Assembly (NCBI RefSeq): GCF_014649655.1
Contig: NZ_BMTL01000008.1
Coordinates: 1 to 64,000, forward strand
Direction of reading: 5' to 3'
Source of the DNA: Streptomyces humidus
GTDB taxonomy: Bacteria; Actinomycetota; Actinomycetes; Streptomycetales; Streptomycetaceae
Length of the DNA: 64,000 nt
Under the pieces are notes generated by a model. The model was given only the letters and a program-made list of their open reading frames with translations, made no database searches and was not told the DNA's origin. Both the position numbers and the translations under genes were made by a program. This document shows positions 26,709 to 35,466 of this stretch, one piece after another (position 1 is the first letter of the stretch; each line of letters begins with the position of its first letter).

Positions 26709-27328
26709 CGGCCGCGCTCGTCGCGGGCCTGGTCGCGGGATACGGCATCGCCGTACCCGTCGGCGCGGTCGCGGCCTACCTCGTCTCCCTCACCGCACGC
26801 ACTTCGCTGCGCACCGGCGTCTGCGCCGCTCTGGGCGTCGCCACCGCCGACGGGCTGTACGCCCTGATCGCCACGGTCGGGGGCGCCGCCGTCGCCGGTG
26901 TGCTGCGGCCGGTGCTGACACCCCTGCGCTGGGCCTCGGCCCTGGTACTGCTCGTCCTGGCGGCCCGGGGCACGGCGGCGGCGCTGCGCCGGTACCGCGC
27001 CCATCGGCTCAGCACACGGTCCGTCCCGCCTCCGCCGAGCCCGGCACGGGCCTACCTCGGCCTCCTCGGCATCACCCTCCTCAACCCGACGACCGTGATC
27101 TACTTCGCCGCGCTGGTCCTGGGCAACGGCGCCGACGGCGCCGTACGCGCCGTGGACCGGGGCGTGTTCGTGCTGGCGGCCTTCGCCGCGTCGGCGAGCT
27201 GGCAGGTGCTGCTCGCCGGGGGCGGCGCGCTGCTGGGCCGGTCCCTGACCGGTCGCCGCGGCCGACTGGCGACGGCGCTCGTGTCGAGCGCGGTGATGAC
27301 GGCGCTGGCCATTCGGATGGTGACGTAG
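26705..27328 (+). CDS. LysE/RhtB-family exporter
   Basis: This 207-residue inner-membrane protein has about six hydrophobic segments and the LysE-type pattern: a first helix with GYGIAVPVGAVAAYLVSLTA, and LLGITLLNPTTVIYFAALVLG in the middle. The family exports amino acids or derivatives; the cargo is unknown. GTG 26705 places the first membrane helix at the N-terminus as in relatives, and the frame upstream is Arg-rich and unlike the family. It is divergent from the P450 gene. Confidence 0.85.
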   Translation: MTAALVAGLVAGYGIAVPVGAVAAYLVSLTARTSLRTGVCAALGVATADGLYALIATVGGAAVAGVLRPVLTPLRWASALVLLVLAARGTAAALRRYRAHRLSTRSVPPPPSPARAYLGLLGITLLNPTTVIYFAALVLGNGADGAVRAVDRGVFVLAAFAASASWQVLLAGGGALLGRSLTGRRGRLATALVSSAVMTALAIRMVT

Positions 27329-27495
27329 GCCGGCCGTCGTACGGATGAAACAGACGGGTACCGGTGTTGGAGCACGACGCGAGACGGACGTGTGTGAGAC
27401 CGGCGTGCGGAACGCGGACAGCGCGACGACGGCACGACGGACCGCATGACGACACGACGACTTGACGACGGATGACGACGAAAGGGACGGATGCC

Positions 27496-27945
27496 ATGCC
27501 TCTCGAAGGCGAGTACGAGCCCAGCCCGCAGCAGTGGGTGCGTGACCAGGTGGAGCAGTACGAACGCTCCGGCGGCAAGGAGGGGACGACGCTGCGGGAC
27601 ACGGGGTTGCCCGTCATCCTGCTGACGACCCGGGGCGCGAAGAGCGGGAAGCTGCGCAAGACCCCGCTGATGCGAGTCGAACACGAGGGACGGTACGCCC
27701 TGGTCGCCTCCCAGGGCGGCGCGCCGAAGCACCCGGTCTGGTATCACAACGTCAAGGCCGAACCTCACGTCGAGCTCCAGGACGGGCCGCGGAAGCAGGA
27801 CATGAAGGCCCGCGAGGTCACCGGCGCGGAGAAGGCCGAGTGGTGGGAGCGCGCCGTCGCCGCCTATCCCCCGTACGCGGACTATCAGAAGAAGACGGAC
27901 CGGGAGATCCCGGTGTTCGTCGTGGAGGCAGACGGCGGCAGCTGA
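27496..27945 (+). CDS. Ddn-family F420-dependent nitroreductase/quinone reductase
   Basis: This 149-residue split-barrel protein is of the deazaflavin-dependent nitroreductase family. [47 protein letters not shown] and the late [17 protein letters not shown] are family blocks that bind F420 and shape the active site. Members reduce quinones and nitro compounds with F420H2. ATG 27496 with AAAGGGACGG upstream is preferred over an ATG 24 bases earlier that lacks a site. It stands alone, 167 bases after the exporter. Confidence 0.92.
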   Translation: MPLEGEYEPSPQQWVRDQVEQYERSGGKEGTTLRDTGLPVILLTTRGAKSGKLRKTPLMRVEHEGRYALVASQGGAPKHPVWYHNVKAEPHVELQDGPRKQDMKAREVTGAEKAEWWERAVAAYPPYADYQKKTDREIPVFVVEADGGS

Positions 27946-28141
27946 CCGCGGAGCACACCCCGCCCGCGGCCCCGCGGCACGGAAAGGCCCTCCCACGACG
28001 CGGAGGACCCCTCTGTGAGACCTGAAGGCCGGCAGATCCGGCGGACCCCTTGAATCCCGGGATCCCGTGGACCCCGTGGATCCCGTACGAGAAGAGTCCG
28101 CCGGTGCCGGCATGAAGGTGTTCGCGCCGGGCAACCGACTG

Positions 28142-29173
28142 TCAGACCCCGCCGCGCTCCCCCGTCGCGGCGGGGCTTTCCGCCGCCTCGCGCGCGCGGC
28201 GGTCGGTCACGTCGAGGAAGATCTGGTCGGCCTCGGGGACGACGCCGGCGATCGAGCGCTTGATGCGGACGGCGACGTCCTCGACGCGCTCGCTGTCCAT
28301 GCCCGGAACGAGGTCGATGCGGGCCGCCACCAGAGCCGACTCCAGGCCCATCTTCATCGTGAACAGCGCCTCCACGCTGTCGATCTCGGGCTGCGCGTCG
28401 AGCAGTGCGCGGATGCGGGAGCCGGTCTCGGGATCGGCGGCCTCGCCGATCAGCTGGTCGCGCGCCTCACGCCCGAGCCGGTAGGCGACGAAGACGAGCA
28501 GCGCGCCGATCGCCAGCGAGGCGGACGCCTCCCACACGACCTGCCCGGTGACCATGTGCAGGGCCATCCCGACCGCGGCCAGGGTGACGCCGAGCACCGC
28601 CGTGCCGTCCTCGGCGACGACCGTGCGCAGGGCCGGGTCGCGCAGTCCCGCGGCGGCGCCGCCCTGCCCGCGGACCTGATGCAGCGCCCGCAGCAGCGAG
28701 GCGCCCTCGGCGAGGAAGGAGACGCCGAGCACGATGAGACCGGCCACATAGCCGCTCATCTTCTCGTCGGCTCCCGACCGCAGGGCCTCGACGCCCTGGA
28801 AGACGGAGAAGCAGCCGCCCATGACGAAGATCCCGACGGCGGCGAGCAGCGACCAGAAGAAGCGTTCCTTGCCGTATCCGAAGGGATGCCGTCGGTCGGC
28901 GGGGCGGCGGCTGCGGCGGAGCGCGGCGAGGAGGAAGACCTCGTTCAGGCTGTCGGCCACGGAGTGCGCGGCCTCCGACAGCAGGGCGGGCGAGCCCGCG
29001 AGCAGGCCGCCCACCGCCTTCGCCGCCGCGATGATCAGGTTGGCGGCCAGCGCCACCAGGACCGTGACACGTGTCTTCCGGTCGGCTTTCCCTTCGGCAC
29101 CGCGCTCGCCTTTCTCCTGGGTCGTCTCTTCGCCTGTGCGTTCGGCGTTCCGTGTTGAAGGTGTCCCGCTCAC
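28142..29173 (-). CDS. Cation diffusion facilitator family metal transporter
   Basis: This 343-residue protein has a charged N-terminus (about 1-35), then about six membrane helices with the CDF metal-site motif HSVADS in GSPALLSEAAHSVADSLNE and a second DG site in VAEDGTAVLG, and a C-terminal cytoplasmic domain (about 250-330). It would move zinc, iron or manganese out of the cell in exchange for protons. The start is GTG with no strong ribosome site. It is divergent from the GST gene across tandem repeats. Confidence 0.9.
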   Translation of the reverse strand: MSGTPSTRNAERTGEETTQEKGERGAEGKADRKTRVTVLVALAANLIIAAAKAVGGLLAGSPALLSEAAHSVADSLNEVFLLAALRRSRRPADRRHPFGYGKERFFWSLLAAVGIFVMGGCFSVFQGVEALRSGADEKMSGYVAGLIVLGVSFLAEGASLLRALHQVRGQGGAAAGLRDPALRTVVAEDGTAVLGVTLAAVGMALHMVTGQVVWEASASLAIGALLVFVAYRLGREARDQLIGEAADPETGSRIRALLDAQPEIDSVEALFTMKMGLESALVAARIDLVPGMDSERVEDVAVRIKRSIAGVVPEADQIFLDVTDRRAREAAESPAATGERGGV

Positions 29174-29228
29174 GTTCGCCGACTGCCCCGGCGGGTTCGG
29201 CTCACACCGTGCCGTCGGCGGAAATCGG

Positions 29229-29291
29229 GGAACGCGTTGAGCAGGAACGCATCACACGGGGAACGCATCACACGGGGAACGCATGACGCGG
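29229..29291. repeat. Tandem 16-base repeats in a divergent promoter region
   Basis: GGAACGCATCACACGG occurs at 29244-29259 and 29260-29275, with a third copy carrying two changes at 29276-29291 and a partial copy from 29229. It lies between the CDF transporter and GST genes, 27 bases before the GST start, so it may bind a regulator cooperatively. Confidence 0.75.
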
Positions 29292-29317
29292 CAGGCACAC
29301 CACCACCGGGAGGAAGC

Positions 29318-30337
29318 ATGGGCGACGGGGGCGACGGCAACGCCGCGTACGGACACAAGCGGTTCGAACGGTCCGCGAGCCGGTTCACGGACCGGATCAC
29401 GGCGGACGGCCGCGACGGCTGGCCCGTCGAGGCGGGACGGTACCGGCTGGTCGTCAGCCGGGCCTGCCCGTGGGCGAGCCGGGCGGTGATCTCGCGGCGG
29501 CTCCTCGGCCTGGAGGACGCGCTGTCGATGGCGATCGCCGACCCGGTCCAGGACGACCGCAGCTGGCGCTTCACCCTCGACCCGGGGGGCCGTGACCCGG
29601 TGCTCGGCATCCGGTACCTCAGCGAGGCCTACGAACGACGGGAGAGCGATCCGCCGGGCGGGGTCAGCGTGCCCGCCGTGGTGGACGTGCCCAGCGGCAA
29701 GCTGGTCACCAACGACTACCGGCAGCTCACCCTGGACCTCGCCACCGAGTGGTCGGCCCTGCACCGCCCGGGCGCCCCCGACCTGTACCCCGAACGGCTG
29801 CGCGACCAGATCGACACGGTGATGGCCGAGGTCTACGAGGACGTCAACAACGGGGTGTACCGGGCGGGCTTCGCGAGTGAGCAGAAGGAGTACGAGCAGG
29901 CGTGCGCGGACGTCTTCCGCCGCCTCGAACTGCTGGCCTCCCGGCTGGCCGGGCAGCGGTACCTGGTCGGAGACACGATCACCGAGGCGGACATCCGGCT
30001 GTTCACCACACTGGTGCGTTTCGACGCCGTCTATCACGGTCACTTCAAGTGCAACCGCTGGAAGTTGACCGAGAACCCCGTGCTGTGGGCGTACGCCCGC
30101 GATCTGTTCCAGACGCCGGGCTTCGGCGACACCGTCGACTTCGACCACATCAAGCGGCACTACTACCAGGTGCACACCGGTATCAACCCGACCCGCATCG
30201 TCCCCCTCGGCCCGGACCTGGCCGGCTGGCGCTCACCGCACCGCAGGGAGGATCTCGGCGGCCGCCCGTTCGGCGACGGGACCCCTCCCGGGCCGGTGCG
30301 CGCCCAGGAGCAGGTCCCGGCGCGGGGACGCCCCTGA
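29318..30337 (+). CDS. Glutathionyl-hydroquinone reductase-like GST (YqjG/ECM4 family)
   Basis: This 339-residue protein has the large Xi-class GST layout: catalytic cysteine in SRACPWASR near residue 50, a thioredoxin-like domain, and the helical domain with NNGVYRAGFA and the conserved end DFDHIKRHYYQVHTGINPTRIVPLGP. Actinobacteria use mycothiol rather than glutathione, so the in vivo reductant is probably mycothiol (inference). ATG 29318 follows GGGAGGAAGC. It is followed 33 bases later by a DUF4235 gene in the same direction. Confidence 0.92.
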   Translation: MGDGGDGNAAYGHKRFERSASRFTDRITADGRDGWPVEAGRYRLVVSRACPWASRAVISRRLLGLEDALSMAIADPVQDDRSWRFTLDPGGRDPVLGIRYLSEAYERRESDPPGGVSVPAVVDVPSGKLVTNDYRQLTLDLATEWSALHRPGAPDLYPERLRDQIDTVMAEVYEDVNNGVYRAGFASEQKEYEQACADVFRRLELLASRLAGQRYLVGDTITEADIRLFTTLVRFDAVYHGHFKCNRWKLTENPVLWAYARDLFQTPGFGDTVDFDHIKRHYYQVHTGINPTRIVPLGPDLAGWRSPHRREDLGGRPFGDGTPPGPVRAQEQVPARGRP

Positions 30338-30370
30338 GACCCCGTATCCCTCACACAAGGAGAGACCGAC

Positions 30371-30667
30371 GTGTCCAAGAAGAGGAAACTGCCCCTCGTC
30401 TACCAGCCCGTGGGCTTCGCGCTGGGCTGGGCGAGCGGCGCCCTGGCGGGCCTCGCGTTCCGCAAGGCCTGGAAGGCGATCCGTCACGAGGACGACGCCC
30501 CTGACGCTCTGGACCGGGACCGCGGGTGGGGCGAGATCCTGCTGGCGGCGGCGGTTCAGGGCGCGATCTTCGCGGCCGCACGCAGCGCCGCGGACCGGAC
30601 CGGCGCCAAGGCGATCGAACGGTCCACGGGAGTCTGGCCCGCCAAGGAGAAGAGCGGCCGGGACTGA
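30371..30667 (+). CDS. DUF4235 small membrane protein
   Basis: This 98-residue protein is of the DUF4235 family common in actinobacteria. It has two membrane-prone helices (VGFALGWASGALAGLAF and EILLAAAVQGAIFAAARSAA) separated by the charged RKAWKAIRHEDDAPDALDRD. The start is GTG with AAGGAG upstream. It probably shares a transcript with the GST gene. Function unknown. A very strong hairpin follows 23 bases after the stop. Confidence 0.85.
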   Translation: MSKKRKLPLVYQPVGFALGWASGALAGLAFRKAWKAIRHEDDAPDALDRDRGWGEILLAAAVQGAIFAAARSAADRTGAKAIERSTGVWPAKEKSGRD

Positions 30668-30690
30668 GCCCGGACGGCGCCCGTCCCGCC

Positions 30691-30748
30691 CCGGCGGTCG
30701 GTCAGGTGCCGACCGCCGCGCGGCGGTCGGCACCTGACCGACCGCCGG
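30691..30748. terminator. Perfect 28-base inverted repeat, likely bidirectional terminator
   Basis: Bases 30691-30718 and 30721-30748 are exact reverse complements around a two-base centre. The hairpin lies between the end of the DUF4235 gene and the end of the facing VOC gene. It is unusually long and perfect for a terminator. Confidence 0.8.
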
Positions 30749-30886
30749 GGGACGCCCGGACCCGGCGTCGGTCCTGTGCGCGGGCCCTGCCGCGGCCCGC
30801 TTCCGTGCCGTCGCCACCCCTCGTCGGCGGCGCTTCAGGAGCGCTTCGGCCACGCTTCGGCCCGCCCGGGCCCGACTCGGCTCGCT

Positions 30887-31279
30887 TCAGCCCTGCTTCG
30901 GCGCGGTGGAGGGTTCGAGACGCAGGGTGAAGGAGTGGCCGGCCGGGTCGGCATAGCCTCGTTCCTCGTGCGGGCCGGGGGCGCCCTTGGTCTCCAGCGG
31001 ACGCCCGCCCAGGCTCACGACCCTGCGCTCCACCTCGTCGAGGTCGTCGACGAGGAAGTCCAGATGGGCCTGGAGGGAGTTCTCGGGGCGGGGCCAGCTC
31101 GGCGGGGTGGCGTTCACGTCCCGCCGGAAGGCCAGCCGGATGCCGTCCGCGCCCCTGATCTCCACACGGTTGGCGCTCAAGTCGGTCTCCTCGCCGTCGA
31201 GCAGCCCCTTGTAGAACTCGGCGAGCTTCTCGGGCTCGGCACAGTCGAGCACCACGACGCCCGCTTTCACCACTGCCAT
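30887..31279 (-). CDS. VOC-superfamily (glyoxalase/bleomycin resistance-like) protein
   Basis: This 130-residue protein has the paired beta-alpha-beta-beta-beta modules of the vicinal oxygen chelate fold: VVLDCAEPEKLAEFYKGLLDGE at the start, HLDFLVDDLDEVERRVVSLGG at the middle, and YADPAGHSFTLRLEP at the end, with putative metal ligands His and Glu in these strands. Substrate unknown. ATG 31279 has GGAGGA eight bases upstream. It is divergent from the DUF1304/TetR pair, and their shared upstream region holds a clear operator. Confidence 0.88.
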   Translation of the reverse strand: MAVVKAGVVVLDCAEPEKLAEFYKGLLDGEETDLSANRVEIRGADGIRLAFRRDVNATPPSWPRPENSLQAHLDFLVDDLDEVERRVVSLGGRPLETKGAPGPHEERGYADPAGHSFTLRLEPSTAPKQG

Positions 31280-31420
31280 GTCGTCGTCTCCTCCGCGAGG
31301 TCCGGTCCGGGGCGGGCGAGTCCCGCCCCGGACCTTGCGGATACCCCCGTTTCCGTCAGCCACCGGCCACGCCCCGTCATGCCCCGGCTCGTGCGCTGAG
31401 CACCCCGACCGGACTTCCTG

Positions 31421-31451
31421 GACAGGTGTCCCGCTATAGTGGACACCTGTC
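31421..31451. promoter_or_regulatory. TetR-type operator around a -10 box
   Basis: Two 11-base arms (GACAGGTGTCC at 31421-31431 and GGACACCTGTC at 31441-31451) are perfect reverse complements around nine bases that contain TATAGT (31435-31440), a good -10 hexamer for the DUF1304/TetR transcript. A TetR dimer here would block RNA polymerase directly. Confidence 0.8.
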
Positions 31452-31474
31452 TGAGAAGTGGAACTGAGGGAGAC

Positions 31475-31837
31475 ATGGACATTCTGGCGAACGTGCTGGT
31501 CGGGCTGGTGGCCGCGCTGCACCTCTACATCCTGGTCATGGAGATGTTCCTGTGGCAGAAGCCGGCGGGGATGTCCTTCCACGGCTTCGACGCCGAGTTG
31601 GCACGGCGGACCGCCTCGATGGCCGCCAACCAGGGGCTGTACAACGGCTTCCTCGCGGCAGGACTGGTGTGGGGGCTCGTCGCCGGCGATCCGACCGGAT
31701 TCGCGGCACAGGTCTTCTTCCTGTCCTGCGTGATCGTCGCGGGGGTCTACGGAGCGGTCACCGCGAACCGGCGGATCCTGGTCGCGCAGGCGCTTCCCGG
31801 CGCGGTCGCCCTGGCCGCCGTCCTGCTCGCGCGGTGA
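31475..31837 (+). CDS. DUF1304 family membrane protein
   Basis: This 120-residue protein has four membrane helices and matches the DUF1304 family: LHLYILVMEMFLWQKPAG at the start, NQGLYNGFLAAGLVWGL in the middle, and VAGVYGAVTANRRILVAQ near the end. Function unknown; it is often found with TetR genes. ATG 31475 has GAGGGAG upstream. The stop overlaps the TetR start (GTGA), so the two are coupled and probably share the palindromic operator upstream. Confidence 0.9.
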   Translation: MDILANVLVGLVAALHLYILVMEMFLWQKPAGMSFHGFDAELARRTASMAANQGLYNGFLAAGLVWGLVAGDPTGFAAQVFFLSCVIVAGVYGAVTANRRILVAQALPGAVALAAVLLAR

Positions 31838-32397
31838 CCCGCGGCGAACCCGAGGACCCACGGGCGGCCCGCACCCGGGCCAGACTGCGGACCGCGCTGC
31901 TCCAGGAGTGCGCAGAGCGGCCGCTGGAGGAGGTCGGGGTGGCCGCGCTGGTGCGCCGGGCGGGGGTCGGACGGGCCACGTTCTATGTGCACTATCCCGA
32001 CCTGGAGGCTCTCGCCGTCGACGCCTGCGCGGACGTCGTGCGTGAGGCCGTGGAGGCACTGCACGCCTGGCGCGGACGGCCGGACCCGGTCCGCGCGCCG
32101 GCCGCGCTGGCGGAGTTCTTCGGCTCGCTGGCCCCCCACGCCGCGCTGTATCGCACCCTGCTGGCGCCGGGCGGCGGCGGGCCGCTCGGCCGGGTGCTCC
32201 ACCGGGACCTGCGCGCCTACAGCCTGCGGGAACGGGAGCGGGCGGGCGCGGCGGACGCGCCCCTGGTCGCCTCGGCCGTCGCCGCGACCTTCGCCGGCGT
32301 GCTGGCCGACTGGCTGCACGGCGACCTCGACGGCACGCCCGCCGAAATCGCCGACCAGGTCTGGCAGTTGCTGGTCGCCCTGCACGCGAGCCGCTGA
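31834..32397 (+). CDS. TetR-family transcriptional regulator
   Basis: This 187-residue repressor has an N-terminal helix-turn-helix (VGVAALVRRAGVGRATFYVHYPDLEAL) and a ligand-binding C-terminal half. GTG 31834 overlaps the stop of DUF1304 by four bases. The 11-base-arm palindrome upstream of the pair is its probable target, giving autoregulation and possibly control of the divergent VOC gene. The inducer is unknown. Confidence 0.9.
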   Translation: MTRGEPEDPRAARTRARLRTALLQECAERPLEEVGVAALVRRAGVGRATFYVHYPDLEALAVDACADVVREAVEALHAWRGRPDPVRAPAALAEFFGSLAPHAALYRTLLAPGGGGPLGRVLHRDLRAYSLRERERAGAADAPLVASAVAATFAGVLADWLHGDLDGTPAEIADQVWQLLVALHASR

Positions 32398-32571
32398 GGG
32401 GCTGCCCGGCCGGCCGCACCGTCGAGCACGTCACCGAGGGCCGGACGTCGACGCGTCGCGGGCACCCGGCGTGCGGCGTGCGGCGTGCGGCGTGGGGGAC
32501 GTTCGGGTGGGGAACGTTCGGCGAGCCGACCGGAAGGTTCCGCGGCAGGCCTGCGGGGAGACGCCGACGGC

Positions 32572-32786
32572 GGTGTGCAGCGTGCCGGTGGTGCGGATGC
32601 TCGTGGACGCCGATCGGGCGGGGATGCGCGCGATCGCCGAGCTCGTCGAGGCGGGCCTGCCGCCCACCACGATCGCGGGGGCGTTCCCGCCGGCCGAGGC
32701 CGCCGAGGCGCACAGCCTCGGCGACACCGGCCGGACCGGGCGACACCGGCCGGACCACCGGAAAGCTGGTCCTCACGACCAGGTGA
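32572..32786 (+). pseudogene. 3' remnant of a zinc-type NADP-dependent oxidoreductase
   Basis: The plus-strand translation VVRMLVDADRAGMRAIAELV and what follows match the C-terminal 60-70 residues of quinone-oxidoreductase-like medium-chain dehydrogenases, which end in EAHxLGxTGRTTGKLVLT. The reading frame breaks at an 18-base direct repeat (32720-32737 and 32739-32756, period 19): GDTGRT is read in one frame and GDTGRTTGKLVLTTR in the next. No upstream part of the gene remains; the preceding 170 bases are GGCGTGC-type repeats. It is a decayed fragment, not a gene. Confidence 0.7.
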
Positions 32787-32793
32787 CCCGAGT

Positions 32794-33900
32794 TCAGAAG
32801 ACGAGCACGGGCTTGATGGTCCTGCCCTCGGTCATGTCCCGCACCGCTCGGTCGATGTCCGCGAACGGATAGACGCCGATGAGGCGGTCCAGCGGGAGAC
32901 GCCCGTCCCTGACCAGCTCGACCAGGGCCGGGATGAAGGTCTGCGTCTCGCTGTCGCCGAGCGTGAGGCCCACGACGCGCTTGCCGCCCAGCAGTCCGTT
33001 GACGTCGAGGGCGACCTCACTGCCGAAAGGCGGCGCGCCCACGACGACGAGGGTGCCGCGGGCGGCGAGCGCGTCGACGCCCTGGCGCAGCACGGCGGTG
33101 TTGCCCGTGGTCTCCACGACGCCGTCGGCGCCCTGGCCGCCGGTGATCTCCGCGATGGCCTCGCCCAGCGCGGCCCGGCCGGCGTCGACGGTGTGGGTCG
33201 CGCCCAACTCCTTTGCCAGTTCAAGGCGTTCGGTGATCCGGTCGACGGCGATGATCCTGGTCGCCGGCGACAGGGCGGCCGCCATGACCGCCGAAAGCCC
33301 GACGGCGCCCGCGCCGAGGACGACGACCGCGTCGCCTGCGGCCGGCTCGAGCACGTTCCAGACGGCGCCGACGCCGGTCTGGACGCCGCAGCCCAGCGGA
33401 GCGATCGACGGCAGCGGCACACCGGGGTCGACCTTCACGAGGCTCCGCTCGTCGACCAGCGCCCGCTCGGCGAAGGAGGACTGGCCGAAGAAGTGGCCGC
33501 CGAGGAACTCGCCGTCCCGGCTGACGGTGCCGGTGCCGTCGGCGCGGCGGCCACCGAGGAGGTTCAGCGGCAGCCAGGCGCCGCAGTACGCGGGATGGCC
33601 GCCGCGGCAGTCGCGGCAGCCGCCGCAGGAGGTGAAGGACAGCACGACGTGATCGCCGGGGGCCACGCCGGTGACCGCGGAGCCGACCGCCTCCACGACC
33701 CCCGCGCCCTCGTGCCCGAGGACTCCGGGCAGCGGGAAGGGCAGTGCGCCGTTCGCCACCGCGAGGTCGGTGTGGCACAGCCCGGCCGCGACCAGCCGGA
33801 CGAGCGCCTCGTGCGGTGCGGGGTCTTCGAGCACGACCTCACAGAGGGTGAAGGGCGCTCCGGCGGACTCGACGACGGCGGCGCGCGTGGTGCAGGGCAT
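32794..33900 (-). CDS. Zinc-dependent alcohol dehydrogenase (aryl/benzyl alcohol type)
   Basis: This 368-residue medium-chain dehydrogenase oxidises an alcohol to an aldehyde with NAD. Catalytic zinc ligands are in GLCHTDLA and GHEGAGVVE; the structural zinc loop CGGCRDCRGGHPAYC is complete; the Rossmann motif is GAGAVGLS. Overall it is closest in look to benzyl or aryl alcohol dehydrogenases (GCGVQTGVGAV). ATG 33900 with AAGGGAG is preferred over an upstream in-frame start. It lies 44 bases after the aldehyde dehydrogenase, so the pair would turn an alcohol into an acid via the aldehyde. Confidence 0.92.
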   Translation of the reverse strand: MPCTTRAAVVESAGAPFTLCEVVLEDPAPHEALVRLVAAGLCHTDLAVANGALPFPLPGVLGHEGAGVVEAVGSAVTGVAPGDHVVLSFTSCGGCRDCRGGHPAYCGAWLPLNLLGGRRADGTGTVSRDGEFLGGHFFGQSSFAERALVDERSLVKVDPGVPLPSIAPLGCGVQTGVGAVWNVLEPAAGDAVVVLGAGAVGLSAVMAAALSPATRIIAVDRITERLELAKELGATHTVDAGRAALGEAIAEITGGQGADGVVETTGNTAVLRQGVDALAARGTLVVVGAPPFGSEVALDVNGLLGGKRVVGLTLGDSETQTFIPALVELVRDGRLPLDRLIGVYPFADIDRAVRDMTEGRTIKPVLVF

Positions 33901-33944
33901 CTGGGCAACTCCCTTGTCGGACAGAGGGTTTCGGGTGACCACGC

Positions 33945-35399
33945 TCAGTCGAGCGAGACGACGACGGACTTGACCCTGGTGTAGGAGGCGAGCGCCTCGG
34001 GGCCGTACTCACGGCCGAAGCCGGAGTCCTTGACGCCGCCGAAGGGGACGGCGGGGTCGAGCATCGCCCAGTCGTTGACCCAGACGATGCCGGCCTGAAG
34101 GCGGTCGGCCACACGGTGGGCGCGGGCGAGGTTGCCGGTCTGGACACCCGAAGCCAGGCCGTACGGCGTGGAGTTGGCGAGCGCGATCGCCTCGTCCTCG
34201 CTGTCGAAGGGCTGGACGGTGAGGACGGGGCCGAAGATCTCCTCCTGGACGACACGGGAGTCGTCGGCGAGGTCGGCGATCACGGTCGGCTTGTAGTAAT
34301 AGCCGCCGTCGAGGTCGAGGCGCTCGCCGCCGCAGACGATGCGGGCGCCCTCCTTGCGGGCGAGGTCGACGTACTCCTCGACCTTGCGCAGATGCCGCTC
34401 CCCCGCCATCGGGCCGACGACGGTCTCCGGCAGCCGGGGGTCGCCGACCGGCACGCCGGGGACGGCCTCGGCGAGGATGCCCAGCAGGGTGCTGTAGACC
34501 GGGCGGGCCACCAGCAGTCGCGGGCCGCCCATGCAGAACTGGCCGGTGTTGAAGACGAAGCCCTTGATGACCGCTCCGACGGCCTTCTCCAGGTCGGCGT
34601 CCTCGAAGACGAGGTGCGCCGCGTTGCCGCCGAGTTCCATGGTGACCTGCTTGAGGTTCTCGCCCGCGACGCTCGCGGCGTGCCGGCCGGTCGAGGTCGA
34701 CCCGGTGAAGGCGATCTTGTCCACCCCGGGGTGGCGCAGCAGCGCCTCGCCGGCGACCGGACCCGTGCCGGTGACGACGTTGACCACGCCGTCCGGGACG
34801 CCTGCCCGCTGGAGCAGTCCGGCCATGTACAGCGCGCTGAGCGGGGTCTCGTCGGCGGGCTTGTGCACGACCGTGTTGCCGGCGGCCAGGGCCGGGGCGA
34901 TCTTGGATCCGGCCAGGATCAGCGGGAAGTTGAACGGGGTGATCGCGGCGACCACGCCGATCGGGTCCCGCCGGGTGTAGGCGAGGGCGTTCATGGGAGT
35001 GTCGCGCTGGGCGCCGTCCAGGGCGAAGGCGAGCGAGGCGAAGTACTCGTAGTCGTCGGCCGCGTTGGTGACGTCGACGGCGTGCGCGAGCGTGATGGGC
35101 TTGCCGACGTCCAGGCTCTCCAGCCGGGCGATGTCGTCGGCCTCCTCGCGGATCAGCTGGGCCACGCGGAGCAGCACGCGGCCGCGCTCCCTGCCGCTGA
35201 GGCCGGACCACCGCCCGGAGTCGAAGGCCTCCCGCGCGGCGCGCACGGCGGCGTCCACGTCGACGGCGCCCGCCTCCGCGACGGTGGTGAGGACGGTGCC
35301 ACGGGAGGGGTCGACCACCTCGGCCCGCGCCCCGTCGGCGGCGTCGCGCCACTGTCCCCCGACGAACAGACGGCCGGGGTCGATCTCGAAGCCGGTCAT
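33945..35399 (-). CDS. NAD(P)-dependent aldehyde dehydrogenase
   Basis: This 484-residue enzyme oxidises an aldehyde to the acid. The cofactor strand AITPFNFPLILAGSKIAPALAAG, the catalytic glutamate in MELGGNAA, and the nucleophilic cysteine in GQFCMGG are present, followed by EIFGPVLTVQPF and a normal C-terminus. ATG 35399 with GAGGAG six bases away is preferred to a GTG inside that site. It is the first gene of an operon with the alcohol dehydrogenase and faces a MarR gene across two identical-type palindromes. Confidence 0.93.
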   Translation of the reverse strand: MTGFEIDPGRLFVGGQWRDAADGARAEVVDPSRGTVLTTVAEAGAVDVDAAVRAAREAFDSGRWSGLSGRERGRVLLRVAQLIREEADDIARLESLDVGKPITLAHAVDVTNAADDYEYFASLAFALDGAQRDTPMNALAYTRRDPIGVVAAITPFNFPLILAGSKIAPALAAGNTVVHKPADETPLSALYMAGLLQRAGVPDGVVNVVTGTGPVAGEALLRHPGVDKIAFTGSTSTGRHAASVAGENLKQVTMELGGNAAHLVFEDADLEKAVGAVIKGFVFNTGQFCMGGPRLLVARPVYSTLLGILAEAVPGVPVGDPRLPETVVGPMAGERHLRKVEEYVDLARKEGARIVCGGERLDLDGGYYYKPTVIADLADDSRVVQEEIFGPVLTVQPFDSEDEAIALANSTPYGLASGVQTGNLARAHRVADRLQAGIVWVNDWAMLDPAVPFGGVKDSGFGREYGPEALASYTRVKSVVVSLD

Positions 35400-35432
35400 G
35401 GACACTCCTCAGCAGTCGCCAAGTTTTCAATA

Positions 35433-35447
35433 AACAGGATTCCTGTT
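35433..35447. promoter_or_regulatory. MarR-type operator, copy 1
   Basis: AACAGGATTCCTGTT, six-base perfect arms around ATT. It shares the pattern RACAGGNTTCCTGTY with copy 2, 34 bases away centre to centre, in the divergent region of the aldehyde dehydrogenase operon and the marR gene. Confidence 0.75.
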
Positions 35448-35466
35448 GGTCCGAAGTCTCATTACG

